DNA of 64,000 bases from BS750m-G69 sp964441235 (GTDB lineage: Bacteria > Fidelibacterota > UBA2242), in NCBI GenBank assembly GCA_964441235.1, contig CAYTUQ010000006.1, positions 61,037-125,036 on the forward strand. Reading direction: 5' to 3'. How positions within the stretch are numbered: position 1 is the stretch's first letter; each line of letters begins with the position of its first letter. The position numbers and the translations under genes were made by a program. Below are positions 33,638-43,000 of the stretch, one piece after another. The notes under the pieces are model-generated. The model had not been told where the DNA came from, searched no databases, and worked only from the letters and a program-made list of their open reading frames with translations.

Positions 33638-34921
33638 ATGTTGAGTACGATAATTGAGTTGTATGCACGTGAGATTTTAGATTCTAGAGGAAATCCCACT
33701 ATTGAAGTTGAGGTATTAACAGAAAGTGGTTTCTTTGGAAGAGCTGCAGTTCCTTCTGGGGCTTCAACCGGTGAGCATGAAGCTGTTGAACTCCGAGATG
33801 GTGATAAAGATCGGTATATGGGTAAAGGTGTTTTGAAAGCTGTTCAGAATGTAAATGAAATAATCGCTCCTGAAATAGTAGGGGAGGATATTCTTGGTCA
33901 ATCTTACATTGATAATCTTCTTATTGAAATTGATGACACTGCAAATAAATCCAAATTGGGTGCTAATGCTACTCTCGGAGTTTCGTTAGCTGTGGCAAAA
34001 GCTGCTGCTGAATGTGTCGGACTCCCCCTATATAAATATATTGGTGGAGTAAATGCCAGAGTAATTCCTGTCCCACAGATGAATATATTGAATGGTGGTA
34101 AACATGCTGACAATAATGTTGATCTTCAAGAATTTATGATTTTTCCGGCAGGAGCGACCTCATTTAAAGAAGCACTCCGAATGGGAGTAGAAACTTTTCA
34201 TCATCTTAAGAGTGTTTTAAAGGCAAAAGGAATGAATACTTCGGTGGGTGATGAAGGTGGTTTTGCTCCTAATTTAAGGTCCAATACCGAGGCAGTTGAA
34301 GTTATTCTTGAAGCTGCAGAAAAAACAGGATATAAGGTTGGAGAAGATTTATTTATTGCACTTGATCCGGCATCCTCGGAATTTTACAATAAGGAGACTG
34401 GCAAATATAATCTCAAATCTGAAGGACGTTCTCTAACCTCAGAAGAAATGGTGGAATATTACAGAGAGATGGTCAACAAATATCCTGTTGTCTCTATTGA
34501 AGATGGATTGGCTGAAGATGATTGGGATGGATGGAAGTATATGGTCAAGGAACTTGGAGACCGTATTCAGATTGTCGGTGACGATTTGACTGTAACGAAT
34601 GTTGAACGTTTAGAGCGTGCTATAAAAGAAAAAGCAATGAATTCAATACTTATTAAGTTGAACCAAATAGGGACTTTAACAGAGACACTTGATGCAGTCA
34701 GTTTGGCACATAGAAATGGTTTTACTACCGTAATTTCCCATCGTTCTGGTGAAACTGAAGATACTACAATTGCTGATCTCGCTGTTGCTGTTAATGCAGG
34801 GCAGATTAAGTCAGGCTCCGCTTGTCGTACTGACAGAATTTGCAAGTACAATCAACTGCTGAGAATTGAAGAAGAATTAGAAGACGAAGCAATATTTTTG
34901 GGTCGTAAAGTATTGAAGTGA
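33638..34921 (+). CDS. eno: Enolase
   Basis: 427 residues, full length. The enzyme interconverts 2-phosphoglycerate and phosphoenolpyruvate in glycolysis with Mg2+. Seen: 'ILDSRGNPTIEVEV', 'PSGASTGEHEAVELRD' (mobile loop), 'LNGGKHADNNVDLQEFMI', 'VGDEGGFAPN' (catalytic Glu), 'SIEDGLAEDDWDGW' (metal Glu), 'ILIKLNQIGTLTETL' (catalytic Lys) and the signature 'SHRSGETEDTTIADLAV'. ATG at 33638 after 'gaggtgt'. Its stop overlaps the GTG of the FtsB-like gene by four bases. Confidence 0.98.
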   Translation: MLSTIIELYAREILDSRGNPTIEVEVLTESGFFGRAAVPSGASTGEHEAVELRDGDKDRYMGKGVLKAVQNVNEIIAPEIVGEDILGQSYIDNLLIEIDDTANKSKLGANATLGVSLAVAKAAAECVGLPLYKYIGGVNARVIPVPQMNILNGGKHADNNVDLQEFMIFPAGATSFKEALRMGVETFHHLKSVLKAKGMNTSVGDEGGFAPNLRSNTEAVEVILEAAEKTGYKVGEDLFIALDPASSEFYNKETGKYNLKSEGRSLTSEEMVEYYREMVNKYPVVSIEDGLAEDDWDGWKYMVKELGDRIQIVGDDLTVTNVERLERAIKEKAMNSILIKLNQIGTLTETLDAVSLAHRNGFTTVISHRSGETEDTTIADLAVAVNAGQIKSGSACRTDRICKYNQLLRIEEELEDEAIFLGRKVLK

Positions 34922-35250
34922 AAAAATCAAAAGTCCAATACAAAAAGCGTAATGACGTTGATAATATAAAACGTCTTTATTGGATTTTGGGGTTACTTAC
35001 ATTGATTACAGTTTTTCTGATCTTCTTCGTTGTGGGAGATTACGGACTTTACCAGATTTATTTACTGCATAAACAGAAGAGTAAAATTGAATCTCATATT
35101 GTTGAGTTGAATGTGGAGCAGGATTCATTGAGGGCAGAAAAAGCACGACTTGAAACTGACCTGAAGTATATAGAAAAATTGGCTCGTGAGCGATACCGCA
35201 TGGCAAAGAAAGGCGAGAAGGTTTTTCGAGTTATTGAGAAGCCAAGTTGA
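34918..35250 (+). CDS. FtsB/DivIC septum-formation protein
   Basis: 110 residues. Short basic cytoplasmic tail, one membrane span (about 20-42), then a periplasmic coiled coil (about 50-90: 'LLHKQKSKIESHIVELNVEQDSLRAEKARLE') and the conserved 'YIEKLARERYRMAKKGEKVFRVIE' tail. This is the standard build of the FtsB/DivIC partner of FtsL/FtsQ in the divisome. GTG start in a GTGA overlap with enolase, the common eno-ftsB order. Confidence 0.9.
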   Translation: MKKSKVQYKKRNDVDNIKRLYWILGLLTLITVFLIFFVVGDYGLYQIYLLHKQKSKIESHIVELNVEQDSLRAEKARLETDLKYIEKLARERYRMAKKGEKVFRVIEKPS

Positions 35251-35337
35251 AAAAACTGATTAATTTGATTTATAAATTGAGACTCATTATAAGTACTCCT
35301 TTGTAAGAAATTATCGTTTAATGGTAAGGGAAATATT

Positions 35338-36321
35338 ATGGATGTTGCCACCTTTTTTGGACTAATTGTGGGGATAGGTTTAATAATTTTTGCCATAGTT
35401 GTGCGTGAGGGAGAGGCAGCCTACTTCTGGGATTATTCAGCTCTGCTTCTTGTATTAGGTGGTACAATTGCAGCTACTTTTGTGAATTATCCTTTAAAAA
35501 ATTTGTGGAGTGTATTTGGAGTTGTCAAAAAGGCTTTCAAACGCTCAAGTTCGGATATCAAGAGGTTATAAATAACTCCCATGGCCTTTCGGCCACAACG
35601 AAGCATGTCTCAAAGAGATATCTTTGACAAAAGTTGATATTTTTAAAATATATAAATTGTATATTGTTGATTGTTTATTGTTAATTTGTCATTGTTCATC
35701 AGGCACTTTCATATAAAATTTACCGAATTTGCCTCAAAGGTCACAAAAAAGGGATTAATGGTTCTTGAAGACGACTTGGATTCTATTGAATACAATTTCA
35801 CGAGAAATGGGATTGAATTGGCAATTAATGAAAGGGATCAGGAAAGACTCCGTAATTATTTAAATCTGGAGCTTTCTAATATGCGCAAGAGACATAATAT
35901 TGGGCAGGAAATATTTTTCTATATGGGAACTTATACCCCGGCATTTGGAATGGTTGGAACAATTGTAGGTTTAATAGTAATGATGAAAAATTTTAATACA
36001 AGTGGTGGAAGTATTGCAGATGCCGGAATAATGGCAAGAGCATTTCAATTTGATGTAGCAACACAGTTTAAAGATTTTCTTGTTGGAATGGGGATGGTTC
36101 TTTTAACCACTTTCTATGGATTAATTCTTGCAAATTTACTTTTTATTCCAATAGGTGGAAAACTAAAATGGCGTTCAGAGGAAAAAATAATGCTTAAGGA
36201 GATAATGATTGAGGGAATTATCTGTCTTCATCATCGTGATCATCCCCTTATTGTTCGTGAAAAATTAAATACATTTGTCCCTATGAGCGAACGTAAGGAA
36301 GAAGATATAGTGAAAAAGTGA
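35338..36321 (+). pseudogene. MotA/TolQ/ExbB-type channel gene split by an insertion
   Basis: The first part (35338-35571) encodes the MotA amino end with two spans ('FFGLIVGIGLIIFAIVV', 'LLLVLGGTIAATFVNYPL') and stops at TAA after 'SSSDIKRL'. The second part resumes at about 35713 with 'KFTEFASKVTKKGLMVLEDDLD' and runs through 'GTYTPAFGMVGTIVGLIVMM' and 'VLLTTFYGLILANLLF' to 36321. Joined, they give a normal-length MotA-family proton-channel subunit. Between them lie about 140 non-coding bases with a palindrome. No motB follows. Independent translation of both halves is possible but unproven. Confidence 0.75.
35572..35712. repeat. Small non-coding insertion in the motA-like gene
   Basis: It contains TGGCC-TTTC-GGCCA (35582-35595), the palindrome TCAAAGA-GATA-TCTTTGA (35610-35627) and 'attgtttattgttaat' words like those in the gaps around the ABC genes at 60-64 kb. 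TATAAA occurs at both borders (35567 and 35712). The exact junctions are uncertain. Confidence 0.6.
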
Positions 36322-36505
36322 AATAATAATGTACAGATGTGAAATTTTTCGGGAAGTTATATAGAAAGATTCATTCCAGAGCTTGATAAAACGAACTAAA
36401 AGTGGAAATTAGAAAATACAAAAGAACTATTACAAACAGGTACGTTGAGATTTTTTTTGATGCCGTGATTTTAAAACGATAGAAATTTTTTCTGCGTAGT
36501 GTAAT

Positions 36506-37300
36506 ATGCCAAGAAGAGTACTTTTCTTCTTATTATTTTCTTTTATTAGAGTATATGCTGCTTTCGAGGTACAGGCATTAAATCCGAGTTTTATTGCCAG
36601 AGGTGGAATCATATCGATACACTCCGGCTCCTTAAATCCGGCAGCAACGCTTGAAAATCGAGGGATAAAATTTAGGGTGGATTATTCCAATTTGTTTGGT
36701 ATTAAAGGTTTGAGACATTGCGATTTTAATGTTGGATGGGGGAACAACAATAAGAGAGGTGCTTCCTTTTATGTGAATTCTCTTGGAAGTCAAATTTATC
36801 AGGAAAATACGTATGGAATTGGATACTGTCAGTTAATTAGAAACGTCATTGCATTAGGTGCAGTAGTCAAATATTATGATCTAACGATAGCCGGTTATGA
36901 TAGAGCAGGGACAATTGGTTTAACTTTTGGCTCGAAATTTTACATGAACGATATTTTGCGAATGTCTTTACTTTTCCAAAATGTGAATGCTCCTAAGATC
37001 TGTAATAAAAGTGATGCTTTGCCCGAATCTTTTACTTTTGGAATTCAGTGGATACCAGATTCTCGAGTTGAAATTGATGGAGAGATATTCAAGGATACCA
37101 TTTTCCCTTTTTCTACTAGAGTTGGTGCTAAAGTAGCGGTCTTTCAAGGGTTATTTGGCTTACTTGGTGTTCAACTTAATCCTGATCGCTATTCAGGCGG
37201 AATAAGTTGTGTCTGGAATGGTTTCCAATTCGATGTTGCAATACTTCATCACGTCGTACTTCCATACACTTTTTATTTTGGATGCAGTTACAATATCTGA
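36506..37300 (+). CDS. PorV/FadL-like outer-membrane barrel
   Basis: 264 residues. Signal peptide to about residue 18 (RVLFFLLFSFIRVYA). 'FEVQALNPSFIARGG' and 'SIHSGSLNPAATLENRG' recall the start of PorV/UPF0164-type barrels, in which the first strand carries 'NPA'. Ten or more amphipathic strands follow and the protein ends 'YTFYFGCSYNI'. Probably an outer-membrane protein; function unknown. The next gene starts inside its last codons. Confidence 0.65.
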   Translation: MPRRVLFFLLFSFIRVYAAFEVQALNPSFIARGGIISIHSGSLNPAATLENRGIKFRVDYSNLFGIKGLRHCDFNVGWGNNNKRGASFYVNSLGSQIYQENTYGIGYCQLIRNVIALGAVVKYYDLTIAGYDRAGTIGLTFGSKFYMNDILRMSLLFQNVNAPKICNKSDALPESFTFGIQWIPDSRVEIDGEIFKDTIFPFSTRVGAKVAVFQGLFGLLGVQLNPDRYSGGISCVWNGFQFDVAILHHVVLPYTFYFGCSYNI

Positions 37301-39147
37301 TAAAATCCGTTGTAGTATTATTGTTGTTTTTTGTGGCGAATTTGCACATTAGTGGACAAACAATTACTACTGATATAATATCTGACAGCTACCTTTTGGT
37401 AGACGAGACTTCCTCGGAAGAATTGTGGAATTTAATTGAATATTATTCAGAGAATCCTTTAGTCTGGAATTCTTGCACGGAGGACGAAATTGAGGAATTG
37501 CCTCTAAATAATGCATTGAAAGAGATGCTAATTGATTTAAAAAAGAGGAACAAAATATATTATAACTGGAAATCTTTTCAGAAAGATCTGGGTATAAGTA
37601 AACGTGAAATGGAAGCTGTTAGTGCTTTTATTATTTTGGAAGAGCGAAAAGTTGGAACAGGATCGATTTTAAGCTATTTCTCTATTAAGGGAAATCAATC
37701 CGAGAAAGACCTTTCTAAAAGTCTGGTGCGAAGTAGGTGGGATTATCCTTCTGGGTGGTTTATCGGGGCGATAACGGAAGCAGATAAGGGTGAACCCCAT
37801 GTTTGTGATTTTTACAATTTAACTTTCCGTAGTCCAATTGTCAAATCGGATTTGGAAGTCGTTGGTGGCGCTTTTCGCTTGCATTGGGGGCATGGATTGC
37901 TCTTTACAACAAATCTGATGAATTCAAGAAGCAGTGATGCAATTAGAAATATTATGCCTAAAAATGAACGAATACAAAACTATCTTGGCTCTGATGAGAA
38001 TAGGTTTTTGTTTGGCTCGGTTATAAAGTTTCAAACTGGCAAATGGAAATTATTCCCTTTTTACTCAAATCATAATCTGGATGCAACAATAACAGGTGGA
38101 TCTGTATCAGCCCTTAAAACAGATGGAATTCACCAATCTAAATCGCAAATAAAATCAAAGGATGCTTTGGGAGAACGATCTATTGGTGTTGCATCTTTGT
38201 TCGGTACTGAACATGCTAAGGTAGGTGGTTTATTCTTTAATTCAAGGTATTCGTATCCACTGGAATTTTTAAACTGCGCTAAAAGCTTACATGGTTTTTC
38301 AGTGTTCCACAAATTTGACCATAAAGATTTGACTTTTACCGGAGAAATCGCTTATTTGAATCCTGGCGATTGGGCAGTTATTCAGAGTGGAGTTATTAAA
38401 GTGGGAGCAGTTTCCATTGGTGTCAGTAGCAGGTATTTCTCTCCTGAATTTCACCCTCTAATGGGTTATCCGATGAAGAAATATTCCGGTTACCCTTCTA
38501 ATGAAAAGGGTTTTTATATGGGTATGAATGTCAGATTTAAAAGCGGTTGGAGGTTTTCATCATATACTGACTTTTACAGTAGAATTCGGTCTGACATAGT
38601 GGGTGTACCTATTCCAGAGGGAAATGAAGTTTTTGCTGGAGTTAGCCGCAATTTCAGGGGTGGACACAATATTGATCTAAAATTGAAGCGTTGTATCAAG
38701 TGGCAGGGGTCTTCAAGCGATCCGATTGAGAAGAAATATCAACTAAAGGGGAAATTAAAATATTATTTACTCAATGATTGTTTCGTCACAACAAGAGTGT
38801 CGTATATTTTAGTAAAGAAAGACGAGTACTTTAATAAAGGAACGGCTTTTAGTGTTTCAACGAATATTAAAATAAATTCCATGAGCGTTTTGACGATAGG
38901 AGCAACCCAGTTTTATTCAGATGACTTTGATAGTAGAGTTTACCTTTTTGAACCTGGTATTCCATTTACGTTTAATATGATGCCACTGTATGGCACGGGG
39001 TATAGATTTTTTATAGTTGCAAGAAGAAAATTCAACGAAATTTTTGAAAGTTCAGTTGCAGGTAAATTTCAGTCAAGACAGAACATTGATGAGGAGAGAT
39101 GGATAGAAACTACATCAGTAGAATTTCAGATGTTGGTTGATTTATGA
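37282..39147 (+). CDS. Outer-membrane barrel with N-terminal helix-hairpin-helix motif
   Basis: 621 residues from the ATG at 37282. The in-frame ATG at 37207 would place 25 non-signal residues before the hydrophobic signal 'LIKSVVVLLLFFVANLHISGQ'. After the signal comes a helical domain with 'CTEDEIEELPLNNALKEMLIDL', a ComEA-like helix-hairpin-helix pattern, then a long barrel of alternating strands. This combination is common in the Bacteroidota/Chlorobiota group and uncharacterised. Overlaps the upstream barrel gene by 19 bases and the amidase start by four. Confidence 0.75.
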   Translation: MQLQYLIKSVVVLLLFFVANLHISGQTITTDIISDSYLLVDETSSEELWNLIEYYSENPLVWNSCTEDEIEELPLNNALKEMLIDLKKRNKIYYNWKSFQKDLGISKREMEAVSAFIILEERKVGTGSILSYFSIKGNQSEKDLSKSLVRSRWDYPSGWFIGAITEADKGEPHVCDFYNLTFRSPIVKSDLEVVGGAFRLHWGHGLLFTTNLMNSRSSDAIRNIMPKNERIQNYLGSDENRFLFGSVIKFQTGKWKLFPFYSNHNLDATITGGSVSALKTDGIHQSKSQIKSKDALGERSIGVASLFGTEHAKVGGLFFNSRYSYPLEFLNCAKSLHGFSVFHKFDHKDLTFTGEIAYLNPGDWAVIQSGVIKVGAVSIGVSSRYFSPEFHPLMGYPMKKYSGYPSNEKGFYMGMNVRFKSGWRFSSYTDFYSRIRSDIVGVPIPEGNEVFAGVSRNFRGGHNIDLKLKRCIKWQGSSSDPIEKKYQLKGKLKYYLLNDCFVTTRVSYILVKKDEYFNKGTAFSVSTNIKINSMSVLTIGATQFYSDDFDSRVYLFEPGIPFTFNMMPLYGTGYRFFIVARRKFNEIFESSVAGKFQSRQNIDEERWIETTSVEFQMLVDL

Positions 39148-40763
39148 AAGGGGAGTTTGTAAGTTTTCGCCGAATTAAGATGAGATTGAGAGTTTTTATT
39201 TTATCGGTTATAATTTTAGTTTTATCAGGGCTCGGTTTTACTGAGCAATTGATTCTTGTATATCCCGCCCCAAAAGCTGCAAATTCTGATATAAAAGTCC
39301 TTAATTTTGGTAATACACCTTACATGTCTGTCACAGATCTTGCCAAATCATACAAAGTACGAACTTATTACAGAAAGGAGACTGGTAAGATAGTTCTTTT
39401 CTTCCCTGGTGAAAAAATTAAGGTATCAGCAGCCAGCACTTTTGTTGTGATTGGTTCAAAAATGATGCATATGCCGCAACCGGCACTACTTGTAGATAAA
39501 GAGATTTTTGTTCCTGTTTATCCGTTTATGAGTTTGTTAAAGGAATCAGTTATTCCAACATTGCAGTTTACGATTTCTGATAAGGGTAAGGAATATACTT
39601 TTAGAGAATATAAAGACAGTAGTATTTTTTCCAGGTCTATACCCGGATCAAGTTATCGAAAAGAATTCCTAAAGAAGACGGGTGTAATAAATCTTACAGG
39701 TATTCAATATAAAGAAAAGAAAAATGGATTATCTATAAAAATAACTACGACTCAACCTTTTAGAGATTCAGATTTCTCAACCTTTTTCAGAAAAGGTAAT
39801 TGGTTTTATCTTACCATTTACGGTGGCTATTGTGATTCTCTAACTCTTTCTAAAAATAACCCCACAAGTTCTATTGAAAGAGTTGAAGCAATAACAAGTG
39901 GAAATTCTGTTCAACTCTGTTTCAAATTAAGGCAGCAATTTATTTCTTCAGATATTCATTATGATCTTAGTACAGGCAAGATACTTCTATCACTATTTTT
40001 ACCTCTTAACAAAGAAATAAAAAAGAAGATTGAAGAAGCGAAAACAGCATGGATTATTGATACAATTGTAATTGATCCCGGGCATGGGGGAAAAGACCCA
40101 GGTACACCAGGGCGATGGGGCTATAAACACGAAAAGGATATTGTTTTAGATATTGCTCTAAAGTTAGGAAAACTGTTGGAAAAGAGAAAAGACCTGAAGG
40201 TAGTATTTACAAGAAAGAAAGATGTTTTCATTCCCTTATGGAAGCGGACTGAGATTGCAAACAAGTCAGGAGGGAAATTGTTTCTAAGTTTGCATGTAGA
40301 TGCTTGTAAAGATAAGTCTGTCAATGGTATTTGTTTATACCTTTTAAGCTCAGGTGAGTCCGAGGATGCGGTTAGAGCTGCGGAAAGAGAAAATTCAGTA
40401 ATACAGTTAGAAGGTTCTGAGGATAAGAAGAAATATGAGGGGTATGATGACATTTCTAACATTTTAGCAAATATGGTACATTCAGTAAACATGCAGGACA
40501 GTGAAAAATTTGCCGAGATTATGTCAAATAGCCTGTCGAAGAAAGTGCCCCAGCTGAATCGTGGTGTTAAACAAGCAAATTTTTATGTTTTAGTTGGTGC
40601 ATCAATGCCGAAAGTGTTATGTGAGTTTGGGTTCAACTCAAACAGGACTGAAGCAAGAAAATTAAATAGTAGAAAACACCGTCAATTAATAGCAGAATCT
40701 TTATATAAAAGTATTATTGAATTTAAGGAGATGAGTGATCGATCAATTGCACGAAGCAACTAA
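39144..40763 (+). CDS. N-acetylmuramoyl-L-alanine amidase (Amidase_3)
   Basis: 539 residues from an ATG in an ATGA overlap with the barrel gene. An alternative ATG at 39180 would start directly at the signal peptide 'RLRVFILSVIILVLSGLG'. The front 120 residues form a copper-amine-oxidase-N/AMIN-like wall-binding region. The C-terminal 220 residues are the zinc amidase: 'IDTIVIDPGHGGKDPG' (His ligand, about 312), 'HEKDIVLDIALKLG' (Glu ligand), 'FLSLHVDAC' (His ligand) and 'VLCEFGFNSN' (catalytic Glu). It cuts the stem peptide from peptidoglycan in the periplasm. It shares an operon with murI. Confidence 0.93.
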   Translation: MKGEFVSFRRIKMRLRVFILSVIILVLSGLGFTEQLILVYPAPKAANSDIKVLNFGNTPYMSVTDLAKSYKVRTYYRKETGKIVLFFPGEKIKVSAASTFVVIGSKMMHMPQPALLVDKEIFVPVYPFMSLLKESVIPTLQFTISDKGKEYTFREYKDSSIFSRSIPGSSYRKEFLKKTGVINLTGIQYKEKKNGLSIKITTTQPFRDSDFSTFFRKGNWFYLTIYGGYCDSLTLSKNNPTSSIERVEAITSGNSVQLCFKLRQQFISSDIHYDLSTGKILLSLFLPLNKEIKKKIEEAKTAWIIDTIVIDPGHGGKDPGTPGRWGYKHEKDIVLDIALKLGKLLEKRKDLKVVFTRKKDVFIPLWKRTEIANKSGGKLFLSLHVDACKDKSVNGICLYLLSSGESEDAVRAAERENSVIQLEGSEDKKKYEGYDDISNILANMVHSVNMQDSEKFAEIMSNSLSKKVPQLNRGVKQANFYVLVGASMPKVLCEFGFNSNRTEARKLNSRKHRQLIAESLYKSIIEFKEMSDRSIARSN

Positions 40764-41589
40764 TTTCAAAGATAAAGATAAAAGCCTTTTGCCAATAGGT
40801 GTTTTTGATTCTGGTTTGGGAGGGCTTACTGTTGTAAAACAGATTTTATTGCATCTTCCGAACGAATCTATTATATATTTTGGTGATACTGCCCGGCTTC
40901 CCTATGGTACGAAGAGTATTTCGACTGTTCACAAGTTTTCCTTGCAGATAGCACGTTTTCTTCAAGACCAGGGTGTGAAGATAATTGTCGTGGCATGTAA
41001 TACAGCATCGAGCCTGGCGCTAAATGTGATAAAAGAAAATACTGCTGTACCTGTTCTTGGTGTAATCGAACCAGGAGTTTCTGCTGCTCTGAGGGTTTCA
41101 AAGAGTAAATCAATAGGTGTAATTGGAACTACTGCTACTATTTTATCGGGCGCTTATGAAAAGATACTAAAAAAATTAGATCCTGCAGTAAATGTAAATT
41201 CGGTAGCATGTCCTCTTTTTGTGCCTCTTGTAGAGGAAGGATGGGAACAATCTGATGTTGCTGAAATGATCGCCAGGAAATATCTTGATCAAATCATCAA
41301 TACAGAGATTGACACTCTCATTTTGGGCTGTACTCACTATCCCATTCTTAAAGATGTTTTACATAAAGTTATTAGTGACAGAGTAAAGATTATTGACTCT
41401 TCAGTAGAGATTGCCAGGGAAGTACACTCTCTCCTCGAAATGCAAAACCTTCTAAGGGGACAGGTGGAGAAACCTCATCATCAATTTTATGTGAGTGACC
41501 GTCCTCAGCGGTTTGAAGAGATTGCCGAACGATTTCTTGGCGAATCGCTGCCTAATGTGAAGCAAATTTCATGGGATGATTATCATTAG
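40735..41589 (+). CDS. murI: Glutamate racemase
   Basis: 284 residues from a GTG after 'aaggaga'. It makes D-glutamate for peptidoglycan without a cofactor. Catalytic pair: Cys in 'VACNTASSLAL' (about 87) and Cys in 'LGCTHYPIL' (about 198). Also 'GVFDSGLGGLTVV' and 'YFGDTARLPYGTKS'. The gene begins 29 bases before the amidase stop, linking two wall functions, and overlaps folC by one base. Confidence 0.97.
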   Translation: MIDQLHEATNFKDKDKSLLPIGVFDSGLGGLTVVKQILLHLPNESIIYFGDTARLPYGTKSISTVHKFSLQIARFLQDQGVKIIVVACNTASSLALNVIKENTAVPVLGVIEPGVSAALRVSKSKSIGVIGTTATILSGAYEKILKKLDPAVNVNSVACPLFVPLVEEGWEQSDVAEMIARKYLDQIINTEIDTLILGCTHYPILKDVLHKVISDRVKIIDSSVEIAREVHSLLEMQNLLRGQVEKPHHQFYVSDRPQRFEEIAERFLGESLPNVKQISWDDYH

Positions 41590-42887
41590 TGAATTTAACA
41601 AATTCTTCCAACAGTATTAATCGAGATTTAAAATACTTATATGCCCTTGATGGAAGAGGCATAAAGCTTGGTTTAAAACGAATAAAAAAAATCCTTGAAC
41701 AACTTAGGAATCCACAAAAGGGCTTTAAGAGTATTCATGTTGCTGGAACCAATGGTAAAGGATCAACATGCGCTTTAATTGCTTCAATACTTAAAACTGC
41801 CGGATATAAAGTTGGTTTATATACTTCTCCACACCTTGTTTCTTTCAGCGAGCGGATTAGAGTAAATGATAAAAAAATAACTGATAGCGAAGTTAGCGAT
41901 TTCATTCAGGATGTAAGACCTTTAATTGATGAAATTGACACTACGTTTTTTGAGACTACTACAGCAATGGCATTTAATTATTTTTATGAAAAAAAAGTGG
42001 ATTATGCTGTGCTTGAGACTGGTATGGGTGGACGATACGATGCAACTAATATAGTATGTCCTGAAGTTTCAATAATAACTCCTATTGGGAAGGATCACGA
42101 GGAGCATTTAGGAAAATCAATTTATAATATTGCAAAGGAAAAGGCTGGAATTGGGGAAAAAGGTGTACCTTGTATTATATCAAAACAACAGCCTAAAGTT
42201 AAAGAGATTTTAATAGATGAATTGGAAAAAAGAGGAAGTCCTTTCTATTATGCTCCGGATAAATGTCAGGTAAGATTGGAGGATACTATTTTAGATAGGC
42301 AGTATGTCACAGTTGAGTTTGGGAATGAAATAATATCAAATATTAAGTTTCCATTAATTGGGAAGTATCAACTCATAAACCTTCAGACTGCTGTTTATTC
42401 TATTAATTTTCTAAATAATGCCTTTATTAGCAGAAACAATATAGTAAATGGGATTGAAAAAACTTGTTGGCCCGGTAGGTTGCAAATTTTACAGAGAGAA
42501 CCGTTAGTTTTCTATGATGTTGGACATAATATGCATGGAATTAGAAATGTAGTTAAAACAATTATAGATTTATTTCCAGATAAAGCTGTTAATACAATTA
42601 TAACTTTAGGGGAAAAGAAGAAGTATAATTCTCTTGGACGTATATTGAAAAAATTAGGTGGAAGAATTTACATTTCTGAAATACCTGATCATAAATCTGC
42701 ATTAGCAGAAAAGATTGCAGAAGAAATTAGAAAAGAGGTTCCAGAGAATAGGTTAGTTATTGATAAGAATTTTAATTTGTTATTAAGTGAAGTGATCGGG
42801 AGATTAAAGAAAGACGATATTCTTCTAATTATAGGAAGCCATTATATAGCTCCAATACTATACCCATTTTTTAATATTTTTATTTGA
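41589..42887 (+). CDS. folC: Folylpolyglutamate / dihydrofolate synthase
   Basis: 432 residues of Mur-ligase type. P-loop 'HVAGTNGKGSTCALIASIL' (about 50-68), 'TSPHLVSFSERIRVND', 'ETGMGGRYDATNIV' and C-terminal 'VFYDVGHNMHGIRNV'. It adds glutamates to folates and often also makes dihydrofolate. GTG start in a TAGTG overlap with murI. Confidence 0.95.
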   Translation: MNLTNSSNSINRDLKYLYALDGRGIKLGLKRIKKILEQLRNPQKGFKSIHVAGTNGKGSTCALIASILKTAGYKVGLYTSPHLVSFSERIRVNDKKITDSEVSDFIQDVRPLIDEIDTTFFETTTAMAFNYFYEKKVDYAVLETGMGGRYDATNIVCPEVSIITPIGKDHEEHLGKSIYNIAKEKAGIGEKGVPCIISKQQPKVKEILIDELEKRGSPFYYAPDKCQVRLEDTILDRQYVTVEFGNEIISNIKFPLIGKYQLINLQTAVYSINFLNNAFISRNNIVNGIEKTCWPGRLQILQREPLVFYDVGHNMHGIRNVVKTIIDLFPDKAVNTIITLGEKKKYNSLGRILKKLGGRIYISEIPDHKSALAEKIAEEIRKEVPENRLVIDKNFNLLLSEVIGRLKKDDILLIIGSHYIAPILYPFFNIFI

Positions 42888-43000
42888 ATAATAGAAATTA
42901 TTATTTATATTTATATAAGCATTAGAAATAATGTCTTCATTTTTGACTACCTAATATGAAATAACTAAAGAATAAAACCTATTAAATCAGGAAATATATT

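Noticed and set aside
35565..35715. Programmed frameshift or intron in the motA-like gene
   Set aside because: No slippery sequence, group I/II core or intein signature was seen. A simple small insertion explains it better.
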